Source: Paralithodes platypus (taxonomy: Eukaryota; Arthropoda; Malacostraca; Decapoda; Lithodidae). From it: DNA of 64,000 bases. A program made the position numbers and the translations under genes. Below, piece after piece: positions 27,993-39,290 of the stretch (its first letter is position 1; every line of letters begins with the position of its first letter). The stretch covers positions 12,728,452-12,792,451 of the forward strand of contig CM064545.1 of assembly GCA_032716605.1 (NCBI GenBank). The letters run 5' to 3'. The notes below the pieces were generated by a model. The model searched no databases and was not told the origin of the DNA. It worked only from the letters and a program-made list of their open reading frames with translations.

Positions 27993-28655
27993 GAGTTGAC
28001 AACGCTACTCCTTGAAATTGAGGCCATTGTCAATGACCGTCCTCTCTACTATGCATCGGGTGACCTAGAGGATCCTACCCCAATCACACCCTCAGTGTTG
28101 GTGCTGGGACATCGGTTGTGGGATCTTCCTGAGGAAAGTGAAGTGGAGGATGAGATTAAGGACCCGGACTACATCAACAAAGATGTGATATCAGCCAGAT
28201 ACCGGTATATCCGCAAATTATCGCAGGATGTCTGGAAACGCTGGTCTATTGAGTATCTGGTGACACTCAGGGAGCCACATAGGAATAAACTTCGACCAAT
28301 CAACGGTCAGTTGCCAAATATCGGCGATGTGGTTACCATCCATGACAAGGGTCCTCGTGCTTTCTGGAAGTTGGGCCGTATCACGGAATTATTACCCGGG
28401 CGGGACGGTGATGTCCGAGTGGCTAAAATCCGCACCAAGACGGGCATCTTCACACGGCCAACTATCCGTTTATACCCTCTTGAAGAAGATATTGAGAGCA
28501 AGGGTGATACCTCGGAGACATTGCCCAGAGACGATCCCGTAGTGGCAAATTCAAATGGCCATCCTGTTGATGATCAAAGTGGACATCCTCGTCGACAGGC
28601 AACTCAAGCATCCTCCCAATTATGGCGAGATAAGATAGCCTCCGGGCTGTTGTAA
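27993..28655 (+). CDS. pol: BEL/Pao integrase C-terminal region, DUF5641-type
   Basis: The frame follows directly after the TAG: ELTTLLLEIEAIVNDRPLYY, then DVWKRWSIEYLVTLREPH, then GDVVTIHDKGPRAFWKLGRI and GIFTRPTIRLYPLE, the closing DUF5641-type domain of BEL/Pao. It ends with TAA at 28,653-28,655, 28 bp before the 3' LTR. The gap contains a purine-rich GGTGGCAGGAATA, a likely polypurine tract. Confidence 0.9.
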   Translation, partial: ELTTLLLEIEAIVNDRPLYYASGDLEDPTPITPSVLVLGHRLWDLPEESEVEDEIKDPDYINKDVISARYRYIRKLSQDVWKRWSIEYLVTLREPHRNKLRPINGQLPNIGDVVTIHDKGPRAFWKLGRITELLPGRDGDVRVAKIRTKTGIFTRPTIRLYPLEEDIESKGDTSETLPRDDPVVANSNGHPVDDQSGHPRRQATQASSQLWRDKIASGLL

Positions 28656-28683
28656 ATGTTGTATAAACTCGGTGGCAGGAATA

Positions 28684-29295
28684 TGTCCATACTTTAATTT
28701 CCATAAGTATTGGACAGTCTAAATTTAAGTGTAATCTTAAATAATAAGTAATTAGTTTGTAGGAATAAGAATCATAATATGATTTAGTATAAATGGGAAG
28801 AATATTGAATTATGTTCTGTATTAGATATTAAGTATTATATCGTTCCTATAAACTTAGGTAATCATTTCTGGGAAGGGAAATAAGTCCTGACCTCTTTGC
28901 GCATGTGCGGAACACTGAGGCTCCCGCAATTTCTGACAGCTCACTTGCTCTCCGACCACCACCGCCGACAGTACTATTTGTCTTGTTATAATTCCATTCC
29001 ATTAACACGATAGAACTAACCTCAACGTAGATTCCCATCAACTCGCCTATCATCTATTATCCTCCTAATTATAATTTAAGTCTTGAGGCCCCCTTCTGTC
29101 ATTCACTATCGACTAAACTTCTTTAATCATCCCTTGTTTTCAATCGTGTCAACCATACCGCCATTCTTGTTGCCTAGTTCCACTCCACACTAACCCTACC
29201 CGTCACCTACGATCCAGTAACCAGGTAATATACTATTGTGTGGTGTCCTTAATAATAATTAATTTTATAATTAATTTCCTCCGATAATATCCACA
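28684..29295 (+). repeat. BEL/Pao 3' LTR
   Basis: 612 bp, TGTCCATACTTT to ATATCCACA, aligned with 11,993-12,572. GGGTT follows at 29,296-29,300 and matches the bases before the 5' LTR. Confidence 0.88.
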
Positions 29296-29470
29296 GGGTT
29301 GTTATCCAACTGGCTTCAGTATTATCTGTTATCAATCCGGATTTCGGATATTTAGATTTGGAATATTGCTTGACAAGGACACCTCGAGCTTAGTGAATAT
29401 GATAATGTTTTACTCAATCAGGCAACGCTAACACAATAAACGCACAAGGTAAATTACACTCTTATTTATT

Positions 29471-30835
29471 CAATGGCATATTATACATAGAATGGGGTAC
29501 TATACTATGCTATTATATGGAATAGTAAGTAAGTACAATGGCATATTATACATAGAATGGGGTTCTATACTATGCTATTATATGGAATAGTAAGTAAGTA
29601 CAATGGCATATTATACATAGAATGGGGTTCTATACTATGCTATTATATGGAATAGTAAGTAAGTACAATGGCATATTATACATAGAATGGGGTTCTATAC
29701 TATGCTATTATATGGAATAGTAAGTAAGTACAATGGCATATTATACATAGAATGGGGTTCTATACTATGCTATTATATGGAATAGTAAGTAAGTACAATG
29801 GCATATTATACATAGAATGGGGTTCTATACTATGCTATTATATGGAATAGTAAGTAAGTACAATGGCATATTATACATAGAATGGGGTTCTATACTATGC
29901 TATTATATGGAATAGTAAGTAAGTACAATGGCATATTATACATAGAATGGGGTTCTATACTATGCTATTATATGGAATAGTAAGTAAGTACAATGGCATA
30001 TTATACATAGAATGGGGTTCTATACTATGCTATTATATGGAATAGTAAGTAAGTACAATGGCATATTATACATAGAATGGGGTTCTATACTATGCTATTA
30101 TATGGAATAGTAAGTAAGTACAATGGCATATTATACATAGAATGGGGTTCTATACTATGCTATTATATGGAATAGTAAGTAAGTACAATGGCATATTATA
30201 CATAGAATGGGGTTCTATACTATGCTATTATATGGAATAGTAAGTAAGTACAATGGCATATTATACATAGAATGGGGTTCTATACTATGCTATTATATGG
30301 AATAGTAAGTAAGTACAATGGCATATTATACATAGAATGGGGTTCTATACTATGCTATTATATGGAATAGTAAGTAAGTACAATGGCATATTATACATAG
30401 AATGGGGTTCTATACTATGCTATTATATGGAATAGTAAGTAAGTACAATGGCATATTATACATAGAATGGGGTTCTATACTATGCTATTATATGGAATAG
30501 TAAGTAAGTACAATGGCATATTATACATAGAATGGGGTTCTATACTATGCTATTATATGGAATAGTAAGTAAGTACAATGGCATATTATACATAGAATGG
30601 GGTTCTATACTATGCTATTATATGGAATAGTAAGTAAGTACAATGGCATATTATACATAGAATGGGGTTCTATACTATGCTATTATATGGAATAGTAAGT
30701 AAGTACAATGGCATATTATACATAGAATGGGGTTCTATACTATGCTATTATATGGAATAGTAAGTAAGTACAATGGCATATTATACATAGAATGGGGTTC
30801 TATACTATGCTATTATAAGGAATAGTAAGTAAGTA
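29471..30835. repeat. 65-bp minisatellite, 21 units (LTR A)
   Basis: Exactly 21 units of 65 bp. Each unit contains ATAGAATGGGGTTCTAT, a 6-bp stem with a 5-base loop, and ends TAGTAAGTAAGTA. Units are almost identical. The first unit has GGGGTACTATAC and the last has TTATAAGG in place of TTATATGG. Confidence 0.95.
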
Positions 30836-32389
30836 GAATGGTGACTAAGAGAGTTAACTGGTCAATTACATGGTAATAGAAGAATGCAAATACGCAATGA
30901 TAGACAGATACATACAGTATATGCACAAACAAGAATCATTGACAATAATACATATGCGAGTAAAGTGTCTAACGCAAAGTATTCTGACAAAGACACGGTA
31001 GGCTGTGGAACGTATCGCTCAGCTGCGCAGGAATATGCGTGATAGACAACAGGAAGTGAGGCCACGCTCAGGTGAGAATATCAAAGGTGCCGCGCTATAG
31101 GCTATAATTCAGGTGGACTGCGGTCACAGGAAATAACAATTGGTTTTAATGCGATGTTAAATCAGGGACGAAAGTGAGGCAGTTTATTTAATTCTAGGAA
31201 GGAAGATAAGTTAAATTGGAATTCAACTATCTAAGAGTTTGTTGCGAATAATCTCTCGTACGAGACACAAAAATAATATTCGATCATAGACGAGGTCAAA
31301 TCACATGGGTTGAGGAACTCAGATTCACAAATAAATATAGTGACTGAATCGGAATAGATAACATATAACTTAATATAGATTGGAATAAAATAACCAACTA
31401 ATTAAGAAATGCAGATAAAATAGTGTGAGCAAATAGCTTAACAAAATAGCTATCTAGAATGGGCGTACACGACGAAGTTGCACTAATGAAATACCAAATA
31501 TGGGATGAAAGGAGTTCTGAATAAATTAACAAATTCCTAAAAGAACGCAGAACTATTGTAGCGTTGTATTATAACAAATATAATTATAATATATGGATTA
31601 TTATATAAAGTAATAAACAGAATCAATAGCCAAATCGTAGGCGGAATTGATACAAGAATATACAATCTGAATTCCTAGATTGGTGTGGAAAGAATTATGT
31701 GATCCGAATAACGTATATCATCAGATTATTCACAAGAACTAATAGATCAGATATCTTGATAGCGAATGAATTCTAATTCAACGAAAAGGGTTTTGACTTT
31801 CAAAAGTAAGGGAAATGATATTCTAAATGTTCTCTGGCGATAATTAGGCGGATATATGGATCCTAAATTGGGCGTAGGTTCTAGGTATATATTGGATTGA
31901 AGAAGGGAATCAGTTCACGTTATACACTTTTACTTCGACATGGATACACAAAGAAGAATAAACACATACGAATAAAATCTGAGAGTATTCCGACTAATTA
32001 ACAAGTGTAATAATGACTATGTAACGTACGTACAATTAAGGTTCTGAATGAATAACACAGTTTATCTTGGCAATATTTCTTAATAAATCACTATACGGAT
32101 CAAAATTTGATATTTTAGACGGGTATCAAAGGTTCAAGATAGATCTTAAGCACAGATCTAGAATTAACTATAATAGAATACTCGCATATTTTATCTTACC
32201 TTCACAACAATAGCCACAACTTAAAACACTCAGAGACACTTAGGGCAAAGGGTAGAGGTATCCTTGAACGATAATCTGGTCGACGTAGGACTTGTGGTTC
32301 TGCAGGGCTGGACGTCAGGGAGAACTGCCTCTCTCACAGGTACAGGTGAAGGTGATTTGATTTTGCCCCAAGGGGCGAGTTTATTGAGC

Positions 32390-33680
32390 AGCGCCCCCCA
32401 TCCTGTGAGGGGACAACCACTAGTAAGGCGATACATACTGCTCAAAGAGCCATTATTCCACTGAAACAACAGCATCGTCGTCTGGTTACATTCATATTTG
32501 TGTTTATAAGTCAGGTTGGCATTATTCAGATGTGTTATTATAGTTTCCTCATTTAATTGTCACATGGTCTGTATAACAAAAAAAAAGCAAGCAAGCTTGT
32601 AGTGACTGAATTATTAATTGACAGGTTGTAAATAATAGCACTACAGAACTAGTGCAATCGTATGAGGAGACTATTCATATTTTCATTACATCAATGGTTA
32701 TTGAGATCATAGTTAGCTGAATACAATTATTACAAAAATAGGCAATGGTATAAATCAACATAATACATAATTTAATACAGGCGGACATAATCATGATCCG
32801 GTTCGTTGTGCACTGGGAGCTAAGGTGTCTTGAGATCGCCTCGTACCCATACACAACGAACGTATTATAGTTTGCATGGTTGGTATCTAATTGAATATAC
32901 TTAGTGGGTATTTCAAGAATGTCAGGGGTAAGGAAATGTGATTTGTATATTAGAAGACTGTGATTAACGAGACGTGTAACATGTGGAGGGAGGTGGTAGA
33001 AAGAGAGGGATCTCGTTGGGGGTGGAAGTTTCGCTCCCAGGAATTTTCGTTCCTGTGGTATTTCAATAATAATAATAAAATAATAATAATAATAAGGGGA
33101 CAACCACTGGTAAGGCAATACATACTGCTCAAAGAGCCATTATTCTACTCTAACAACAGTATCGTCGTCTGGTGTTATTATAGTTTCCTCATTTGATTGC
33201 CACATGTGCTGTACTGTATATACGTGCTCATGAGAAAAAACAAAAAAAACAAAAAGTGACTGAATTATTAATTGACAGGTAAATAATAGCACTACAAAAC
33301 TAGTGCAATCATATGAGGAGACCATTCATGTTTTCTTACATCAATGGTTATTGAGATCATAGTTAGCTGAATACAATTATTACATACATGATGTGACTAA
33401 TATTTCGAACTACATAAGTTATTATGCAATAATAGTACGACAAATATATTACAATCATATGAGGGACACTTCACATTCTTCATTACATCAACGGTTATTG
33501 AGGTCATAGTTAGCTGAATACAAGAGTCACATACATAATGTGACTAATATTACCAACTACCGAAGTTATAATGGAATTATAGTAATACAAATATTTTACA
33601 AAGATGAGTTACATGGTTCAAATTCTTATTACAATAATGGTTATTGAGGGGATAGTTAGCGCAATATGACCAGTGGAGAA
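32390..33680. repeat. Internal duplications inside LTR A
   Basis: A segment of about 90 bp with GGGGACAACCACT and GCTCAAAGAGCCATTATTC occurs at 32,407 and 33,098. A segment with GGTTATTGAGATCATAGTTAG occurs at 32,696 and 33,350, with weaker forms at 33,492 and 33,643. These overlapping duplications suggest repeated slippage. An (AAT)n run lies at 33,066-33,096. The same pattern is in LTR B; most is deleted from LTR C. Confidence 0.75.
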
Positions 33681-33712
33681 GTTTACATGCCGATAGTAAT
33701 ATAATATTTAGT

Positions 33713-33850
33713 AGGGTGTGTGGTAATGGGAGAGAGGGAGGGGGGTTGTAGGAGGTAGAGGAATGGGTGGGAGAGGAGGAGGAGTAGGGGGGGGGGGGGG
33801 AGGAGGAGAAGGTAGGGTACTCCAGGGAGGAGGAAAGTTTGTGTGTGTGT
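33713..33850 (+). repeat. Polypurine G-rich tract in LTR A
   Basis: The plus strand is almost pure purine with repeated GGGAGGAGG and a run of 14 G (33,787-33,800), followed by (GT)n. It could form G-quadruplex or triplex DNA. The matching tract in LTR B is 47,283-47,420, with length differences. Confidence 0.7.
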
Positions 33851-34187
33851 ATGTCCCTTCTTAAACATCCTAGAGGGACCCTACCCGTCGTGACCCAGTC
33901 ACCAGACCCCAGCCAATGCCTTCTCTATACATAATTATGTATAGAGTGAAGGTGTTCCAGGCTGGACGTGAGGGTGAGCGGTAATACCAATGTTTACCCA
34001 CAACCGGCTTGACCAGTGGAAGGTAGCAATCGTATTTGCTAACTTCCTTCAGTTTTAGTCAGGCTATATTCGGTTTAGTTTTAGTATTCAATTTGGTCTA
34101 TTTCAATAACATAGGAACATGTGGATATCGTTATTTTGGTTATGGTGAAGGCAATTCTTAATCTAAAAACACATTGAAGTTATTCAT

Positions 34188-34740
34188 TTACACATACAGA
34201 GATTCTTCATCTCTCGATTTTGGCCCCCCATTTTTAGAGGGCATTATGGTAACGTAATGGATGATTTCCTGTCCATCGTGGTATCTAACTTTTCTTATTC
34301 TGCAGGGCATATGTTTCCCACTATTTACTTTGGTTGCACTATTCCCAGTCTTCCCTAGAGGTACTTTAGAGGGGGTACTGAAATTCCCATTTATGGCGAT
34401 ATTGAAATGGTTCTTGGTGTTGAACTTGCATAAAAAGTTCTTCACTGTATTGCAAGTCAGGCTGGAACTGGTGCTAGGCCTTTGGTAGTTGTCTCGGCCT
34501 CTGCCATTGTAGGAGCTTGGGCCCCTTTGATTGGTCCGGACTCGAACTCCTTTCTCGGGCAGACTGACCTAGATTCCCGGAAATTAGAGCATGGGTAGAT
34601 CGGGGAAAAGGGGTAGACTGGCCTATTCCGGCAGGTATTAAAGCCTGGGAAACTGTCGGGTTTTGTTGTCTCTCGCCTTCTCCTGTTGTTGTCTTTTCCT
34701 GCTCCTCTTGGTGTCCTTTATCACTGCTATTTTGGTGTTG
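34188..34740 (-). other. Unidentified open frames inside the Gypsy LTR
   Basis: The minus strand is open in two overlapping frames. The first, from the LTR edge to about 34,490, is Gln/Ser/Pro-rich. The second, 34,445-34,188, has CRIRKVRYHDGQEIIHYV and ends RDEESLYV. The same frames are kept in LTR B (47,755-48,012). They may be an old coding piece captured in the LTR. I see no signal peptide, membrane segment or zinc knuckle, and assign no function. Confidence 0.4.
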
Positions 34741-35165
34741 GTCTGGGGGTGGCTGCTCAACCCCGTCATCTCACCACCTTCTTCCAAGACAAAATCTCGG
34801 TCTCGAGATCTTAGGTCATAAATATGTCCTGATGGTTTCGGTAGTGAGAGAGAGTTTCAGGTTCTGGAGTATTAGACACCAGATGGTTGTAGGGATGTCA
34901 ACAGGGCTGGTGGTGTCTATTTCCAGGGTTAGCCGAAGAGGAGTTTTTGAGGACTTTGCCACATGGAGCAGATGGGCAGGAGAGTGAATGGTAGTGTTGA
35001 TGTTGTCTGAGGACACAACCAAGCTGTTGATTTTCATCGTGGTGGTAGGGCCAGTTGAGCTAGGAGCTGTGGCTGCTGGAGGAGTTGATGGTGTACTGCT
35101 ATTACTTGGGTCTGTAGAACTGCTTGGCCCAGGTGGGAGGGGCTTGTTGTTTTGGGGGGCTGTCT

Positions 35166-36218
35166 CTATGGTAGTGGCTGGTAGGGCATGTTGAGGAGTT
35201 GACCTCGCACTAGGTGTGGCTGTGACCCTTTGAGGTGGCGAGGTGGTGGCTTTGGTAGTTGAATAGAAGTTTCAGGGCTGTTTTCAGATGCTGAATGAGA
35301 AGTATGAGATTTAGTGAGAGGTATAGGTAGTTGAAAAGAAAGTTCAGGACTATTTGTAGTCTGACTGGTGGTTTGATTGGATAGATTTATGAGTTGCCTA
35401 TCTGTATGAGGGGATAACGTTGATGACGTTTTGGACAATGAAGGAGAAGTTTGACATTCTAGGGAGGGAATGCTATGGATGGCTGGAGTGGTAGGTAAAG
35501 GACAGGGTGATTCAGAAAAAATAGGTAAGCTGGTGGCAGGTGAGGAAATGGGAGGATTTGACTTTAAGTTAGTGACAGGTTGGTTAGATTGAGTAGGAAG
35601 TTGAGGAGATGCAGAGACAACTCGCATAGGAATTGGAGGGGTAGTTTCAGAGCCAAAGTTGTGCGAGGGTAAAAATAGTGCAAGCGGATGTTGCTTAATA
35701 GTGGGTTTAGATACTAGTTGAATAGGTGGTGCAACAAGATTTGGTTTTGTTAAGGGAGGAGGAGAGATGGGTGGAAGAGTGGTAGGTGTCAATGGTTCTG
35801 TGGATCCTAAATTCTGGTCATTAGTTGTAGGCAATGTGTCATTATCCTTGGGATCTGCAAGCATAATCATATTCTCATCAATGGGTTGAAACCTACGTAT
35901 ATATCTATTTCGGTATGTGCATGACTCACCAAAATAGTTAATGGTAACCTGGTAACAGTTCGGAACAGTTAGGATCTCGAAAGGACCTTGATATCTAGGC
36001 TTGAGTTTGGATGGCACTGGTAGCTGAGCAACCATGACAAGATCGCCGACATGGTGGGGACTAACTTTGTCGGTTTCGTCAGGTTGTAGGTCTTGGATAT
36101 ATTGCAGCTGTCGAAGGCGGTTCTTTAGATGCACTAGAGACTGGTCAAAATTGGATGAGGGCTCGTACGGGACAGATAGATGACGTAGAGGTATGAGCAA
36201 AGGTGGTACTCCAAACAC
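35166..36218 (-). CDS. pol: Gypsy copy 1: integrase C-terminal domain and Pro/Ser/Thr-rich tail
   Basis: The frame begins with FGVPPLLIPLRHL, passes KNRLRQLQYIQDL, and has GDLVMVAQLPVPSKLKPRY plus the GPFEIL block of the integrase C-terminal (GPY/F-type) module. About 220 residues rich in Pro, Ser and Thr follow. Relative to copy 2 (48,733-49,878) two bases are lost near 36,268, which removes the start of this segment. The tail has no recognisable domain; it is not an envelope gene. Confidence 0.8.
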   Translation of the reverse strand: MFGVPPLLIPLRHLSVPYEPSSNFDQSLVHLKNRLRQLQYIQDLQPDETDKVSPHHVGDLVMVAQLPVPSKLKPRYQGPFEILTVPNCYQVTINYFGESCTYRNRYIRRFQPIDENMIMLADPKDNDTLPTTNDQNLGSTEPLTPTTLPPISPPPLTKPNLVAPPIQLVSKPTIKQHPLALFLPSHNFGSETTPPIPMRVVSASPQLPTQSNQPVTNLKSNPPISSPATSLPIFSESPCPLPTTPAIHSIPSLECQTSPSLSKTSSTLSPHTDRQLINLSNQTTSQTTNSPELSFQLPIPLTKSHTSHSASENSPETSIQLPKPPPRHLKGSQPHLVRGQLLNMPYQPLP

Positions 36219-36360
36219 ACGTTCGTGGGGTGATATTCCATCTTTTCTGGGGCAGGTATTTATCCCCCTGGACTATTTTCACTTGGCTGGGCCAATCCTT
36301 GGTGTTCATTTGTTGCAGGAGTGTTCTTATTTGGCTTGCAATTGTCCGGTGGCTTCTTTC

Positions 36361-36765
36361 TCAAATTGAGTTACCCTGAGGCCAGTATGGGGAGGAGTGG
36401 CTTATTTCAAATCCACACATCTGTGATAGTTGGGACCAAATGTGACTGGTAAACTCAGGGGCTTTATAAGAATGTATAGCTTCCAGTAATCCAGAATAAG
36501 GAAACATGTGCTGTATCATTGCTTCAGCTACTGCTAAAGCTGAATATTCTTTTGCCGGACAAGCAATTACATACTTCGAGTACGTGTCCACAAAAGTTAT
36601 AATATACTTATAGCCTTGGTTTCCTTCCATAGGTCCCATCATATCTACTGCATGAAGTTGCCATGGTTTGGACGCTACTAACTTTCCCGTAGGTCTGGTT
36701 GTATGGGTCCTGTCTTTGCCCAATGCACAGGCTCTGCAGGCTTCTGTAATTCTTTTAGCTGTGAT
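36361..36765 (-). pseudogene. pol: Gypsy copy 1: integrase core (frameshifted, ends in shared stop)
   Basis: The frame has WQLHAVDMMGPMEGN (first catalytic Asp) and YKYIITFVDTYSKYVIAC. At the second catalytic position HSYKAPEFTS replaces the usual SD.G.EF, so that Asp is lost. SSPYWPQGN follows, then TGA at 36,361-36,363, which is also present in copy 2. A one-base loss near 36,765, not present in copy 2, separates it from the zinc module. Confidence 0.82.
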
Positions 36766-37328
36766 GTAAGAGAAGGAGTCCAGTATACTTGCTGGAAAGT
36801 AGCAGTTAACTTCCTTTGGGCTAGATGGATGCCATTGTGCATATGGATGGATTGCATTGTTGAGAGCGCTGCCTTTGGTGTTATAACAATTTCTCCGTCT
36901 GGCGTGAACAAGTTATCTCCTCTTCTGGTGAGTTGGGAAAAAATACTTCTAGGCATCCAGTCTGGTTTCTCTTGTCGTTGAAATTGTTTCAGCAGTTCTT
37001 GTTGGTCTTGATCTAATGTGTCTTGATGATGGATTGCTAATATTGGTTTAATCTCTGTGTTCTGGCTTGAGGTGTCTTTGGCTGAGTTAGTTGGAAGTCT
37101 TGATAAAGCATCAGCGTTAGTATGGAGTTTTCCTGGTCGATAAGCAATTTCGAAGTTAAACTCTTCTAAAGATTCTCGCCATCTGACGGTCAAGGCGTTT
37201 TTGGTGTCAGATTTTCGAAGCCATTGGAGGGCGTGGTGATCGGTGATGATGGTGACCTTGACACCTGCTAGGTATGCTTTGAAGTGTTGCAAGGCCCAAA
37301 TGATACCTAGACATTCTCTTTTGGTCAC
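36678..37328 (-). CDS. pol: Gypsy copy 1: RNase H C-terminal half and integrase zinc module
   Basis: The frame shows TKRECLGIIWALQHFKAYL (RNase H Glu block), IITDHHALQWL (Asp) and HTNADALSRL (last Asp). A linker and HMHNGIHLAQRKL, the His pair of the HHCC zinc module, follow. The last 33 codons are out of frame because of the one-base loss near 36,765; copy 2 keeps the ACRACALGK Cys pair in frame. RNase H removes template RNA; the zinc module belongs to the integrase that follows. Confidence 0.85.
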   Translation of the reverse strand: MTKRECLGIIWALQHFKAYLAGVKVTIITDHHALQWLRKSDTKNALTVRWRESLEEFNFEIAYRPGKLHTNADALSRLPTNSAKDTSSQNTEIKPILAIHHQDTLDQDQQELLKQFQRQEKPDWMPRSIFSQLTRRGDNLFTPDGEIVITPKAALSTMQSIHMHNGIHLAQRKLTATFQQVYWTPSLTSQLKELQKPAEPVHWAKTGPIQPDLRES

Positions 37329-38621
37329 TGGATAGTTGACTTCTGCTGGATTTAGTGTTCGGCTGGCACAGGGGATTATATGTTCTCTTCCTTCTCTAGT
37401 TTTCCCAAGAATGGCACCTATACCGAATTATGAGACATCCATGTATAGACAGAATGGTTGGGTGTAGTCTGGGAATGATACTACGGGAGATGCTACTAGT
37501 AGTTTTTTTTGTGTGTTGAATGCTTGTAGACGTTCTTCTGTCCATAAAAATGGTTCGTCTTTTTCGGTTTGGTCATGAAGGGGCTTGGCAATGGTGGCAA
37601 AATTCTTGACAAACCTGCGGTAATAGGAAGCTAAGCCGAGAAAAGCTCTGGCTCCTTTGACATTTGTGGGAGGATTTATGGTGCTAATGGCATCTAGTTT
37701 GTCAGGATCTGGGGCAATTCCTTTTTCTGAAACGATGTGTCCTAGAAATTGAACTTCCTTTTTGGCCAGAGTACATTTTGATGGTTTGAGTTTTAAGTTG
37801 GCCTCTCTGATCCTCGAAACACTTGTTTTAATCTCTGTAGGTGTTCAGCCCAGGTTTTCCCGAACACGTTTATGTCATCCAAGTATGCCAGGCATGTTTT
37901 CCCAGGTTAATCCTTGTAGGACAAATTCCATTAACCTGGAGAAAGTTGCAGGGCCGTTGTATAGGCCAAAAGGCAATACTGTGAATTCGTATAATCTCCC
38001 TTGACTCGTGGCAAAAGCTGTCTTTTGTTGGTGTTCTGGGAGGACTGGTACTTGCCAGTACCCTGCTTGCAGATCCAGGGTAGTGAACCATTTAGCTCTT
38101 AATAGGAAATCTAACGAGCCGTCTATCCTGGGTAGTGGGGTAGCATCCTTTATGGTGACGTCGTTCAGCTGTCGATAATCAATACAAAAACGGGTGGATC
38201 CGTCTTTCTTCCGGACGAGTACCACCGGAGATGACCAAGGACTTGTGGAATGTCTGACAACTTCAGTTGCCAGCATATCTTCGACTTGGGATTCTTCCTC
38301 CTGTCTTTGTATCGGATTTTTCCTCCGGATTGGTTGTTTGATTGGTTGTCCGACAGGATGGATAGCATGATGAAGTACGTTGGATTTCCCGACGTCTCGG
38401 ATGGAAGTAGCGAAGATGTCTTGGTAGGTAGTTATTGAATTCCGCAGATCGGTTTGTTGTTGAGAGGTTAAATGGGAAGGAATATCAGGTATGGGAAGAG
38501 GAGTTTGGGAGGTATATTCTGCAGGTACAGATAGTTCTTCTGCGTAAGGTTCAAGTTCCCCAATGGCTAACCCTTTTGGTAAGATAATCGGTTGATCGGA
38601 GATGTTTGCTATTTTTATGCA
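37329..38621 (-). pseudogene. pol: Gypsy copy 1: reverse transcriptase and RNase H start (broken)
   Basis: Read on the minus strand: VLHHAIHPVGQPIKQP, SPWSSPVVLVRKKDG, FCIDYRQLNDVT, FTTLDLQAGYWQV (first catalytic Asp), FTVLPFGLYNGPATFSRLM, then AYLDDINVFG (catalytic YLDD) in a shifted frame. Copy 1 has an extra T near 37,905 that breaks RT just before the catalytic block; copy 2 does not. Further on, SYYRRFVKNFA and a TAA at the DVS*FGIGAIL position near 37,428 are shared by both copies, as is a frameshift near 37,815. Confidence 0.85.
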
Positions 38622-39290
38622 ATTAAGTTAATTGAGATTAGGCTTGGAGTGGTCAGGCAGTCCCTATCAAAAGGGCTTTGGAGGTGAGTGGTCATTATGG
38701 CATCCCCAGGTAAGGTGGGCAAAATGGGTACCCATCTTTCATGGTGGGGGGGAAGTGTCACTAGTTTGGACGTGACAGCTTGAGTGGTCTGGAGGAGACA
38801 AGTGGTAGGTTTACTCGGGTTCTCCAGATTGATCATAACTTTGGGTTTAGGGTTTGAAATTTTGGGTGCTTGGGAGGAGGGTAAGACTGGAAATTTGTAT
38901 TGGCTTGGTATTCTGGTTAGCTCAGATGAGACAATTTATAGGGGGGTTGGGTTTGGCTGGTGGAAGTTTTGGCTGTTGGTAGTGGCTATGTTATTTGAAA
39001 TTGAAGGGAGGGGGGTGACTTTTGACTTGATGACTTTTTTAGGGTATTTTTTTTTTTTTTTTTTTTTTGAGTGGGGGTGAGAACGTCAGTGTTTTCTTCC
39101 CGCAATCGATGGAAGCGCTCAGGGAAGTGAGCAAATCGAGACCCAAGTATCCATCATACTGGTCTCCTTGGGATCATAGATCATGAAAGAATGATCAGTT
39201 CCATGGACAGGGGTACTAACGTATAATGGAAGAGTCTGTCCATAGTTTGGTATAATATCATCATTAGCACTCACTAAAACTAGTAACTAA
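38615..39290 (-). pseudogene. pol: Gypsy copy 1: protease C-terminal half and linker (broken)
   Basis: The minus strand shows TLPLYVSTPVHGTDHSFMIY and, in the next frame, LGLDLLTSLSASIDCGKKTL, which matches the closing half of a retroviral-type aspartic protease (LG.D.L block). A Pro/Lys-rich linker with a 19-bp A run (T run on plus, 39,051-39,069) and LPPHHERWVPILPT follow. The half carrying the active-site Asp is absent; the sequence runs into unclassified DNA at about 39,291. Confidence 0.65.

Larger units (their letters stand above)
11993..29295 (+). mobile_element. BEL/Pao LTR retrotransposon with nested insertions
   Basis: The LTRs are at 11,993-12,572 and 28,684-29,295, with target duplication GGGTT at 11,988-11,992 and 29,296-29,300. 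The uninterrupted target is visible in the other two Gypsy LTRs (GCCGGGTTGTTATCC at 42,926 and 56,505). The internal order is gag (DUF1759-type), zinc knuckles, aspartic protease (DUF1758-type), RT, A17/RNase H region, integrase and a DUF5641-type end, which is the BEL/Pao order. Nested inside are two Jockey-like LINEs, at least two TTAA MITEs, a CR1 tail and a 6-kb leader block. At least three frameshifts and three in-frame stops make it inactive. Confidence 0.9.
29301..34773 (-). repeat. Gypsy LTR A (main part; first 14 bp at 11,979-11,992)
   Basis: Together with 11,979-11,992 this makes an LTR of about 5.49 kb, split 14 bp from its end by the BEL/Pao element. From left to right it holds a 21-unit minisatellite, a 1.5-kb AT-rich part, a zone of internal duplications, a polypurine tract and an 85-codon open frame. 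It ends ATCTCA next to the purine tract. It is close to LTR B, with one minisatellite unit more. Confidence 0.85.

Noticed and set aside
29471..30835. CRISPR-like array
   Set aside because: 65-bp units repeat head to tail without unique spacers, in a eukaryotic LTR. It is a minisatellite.
34188..34445. Envelope gene of the Gypsy element
   Set aside because: No signal peptide, membrane segment or fusion-type motif, and it lies inside the LTR. It is left as unidentified.
35166..35800. Separate ORF for the Pro/Ser/Thr-rich tail
   Set aside because: It is in frame with the integrase C-terminal domain and has no own start context, so it is treated as its tail.
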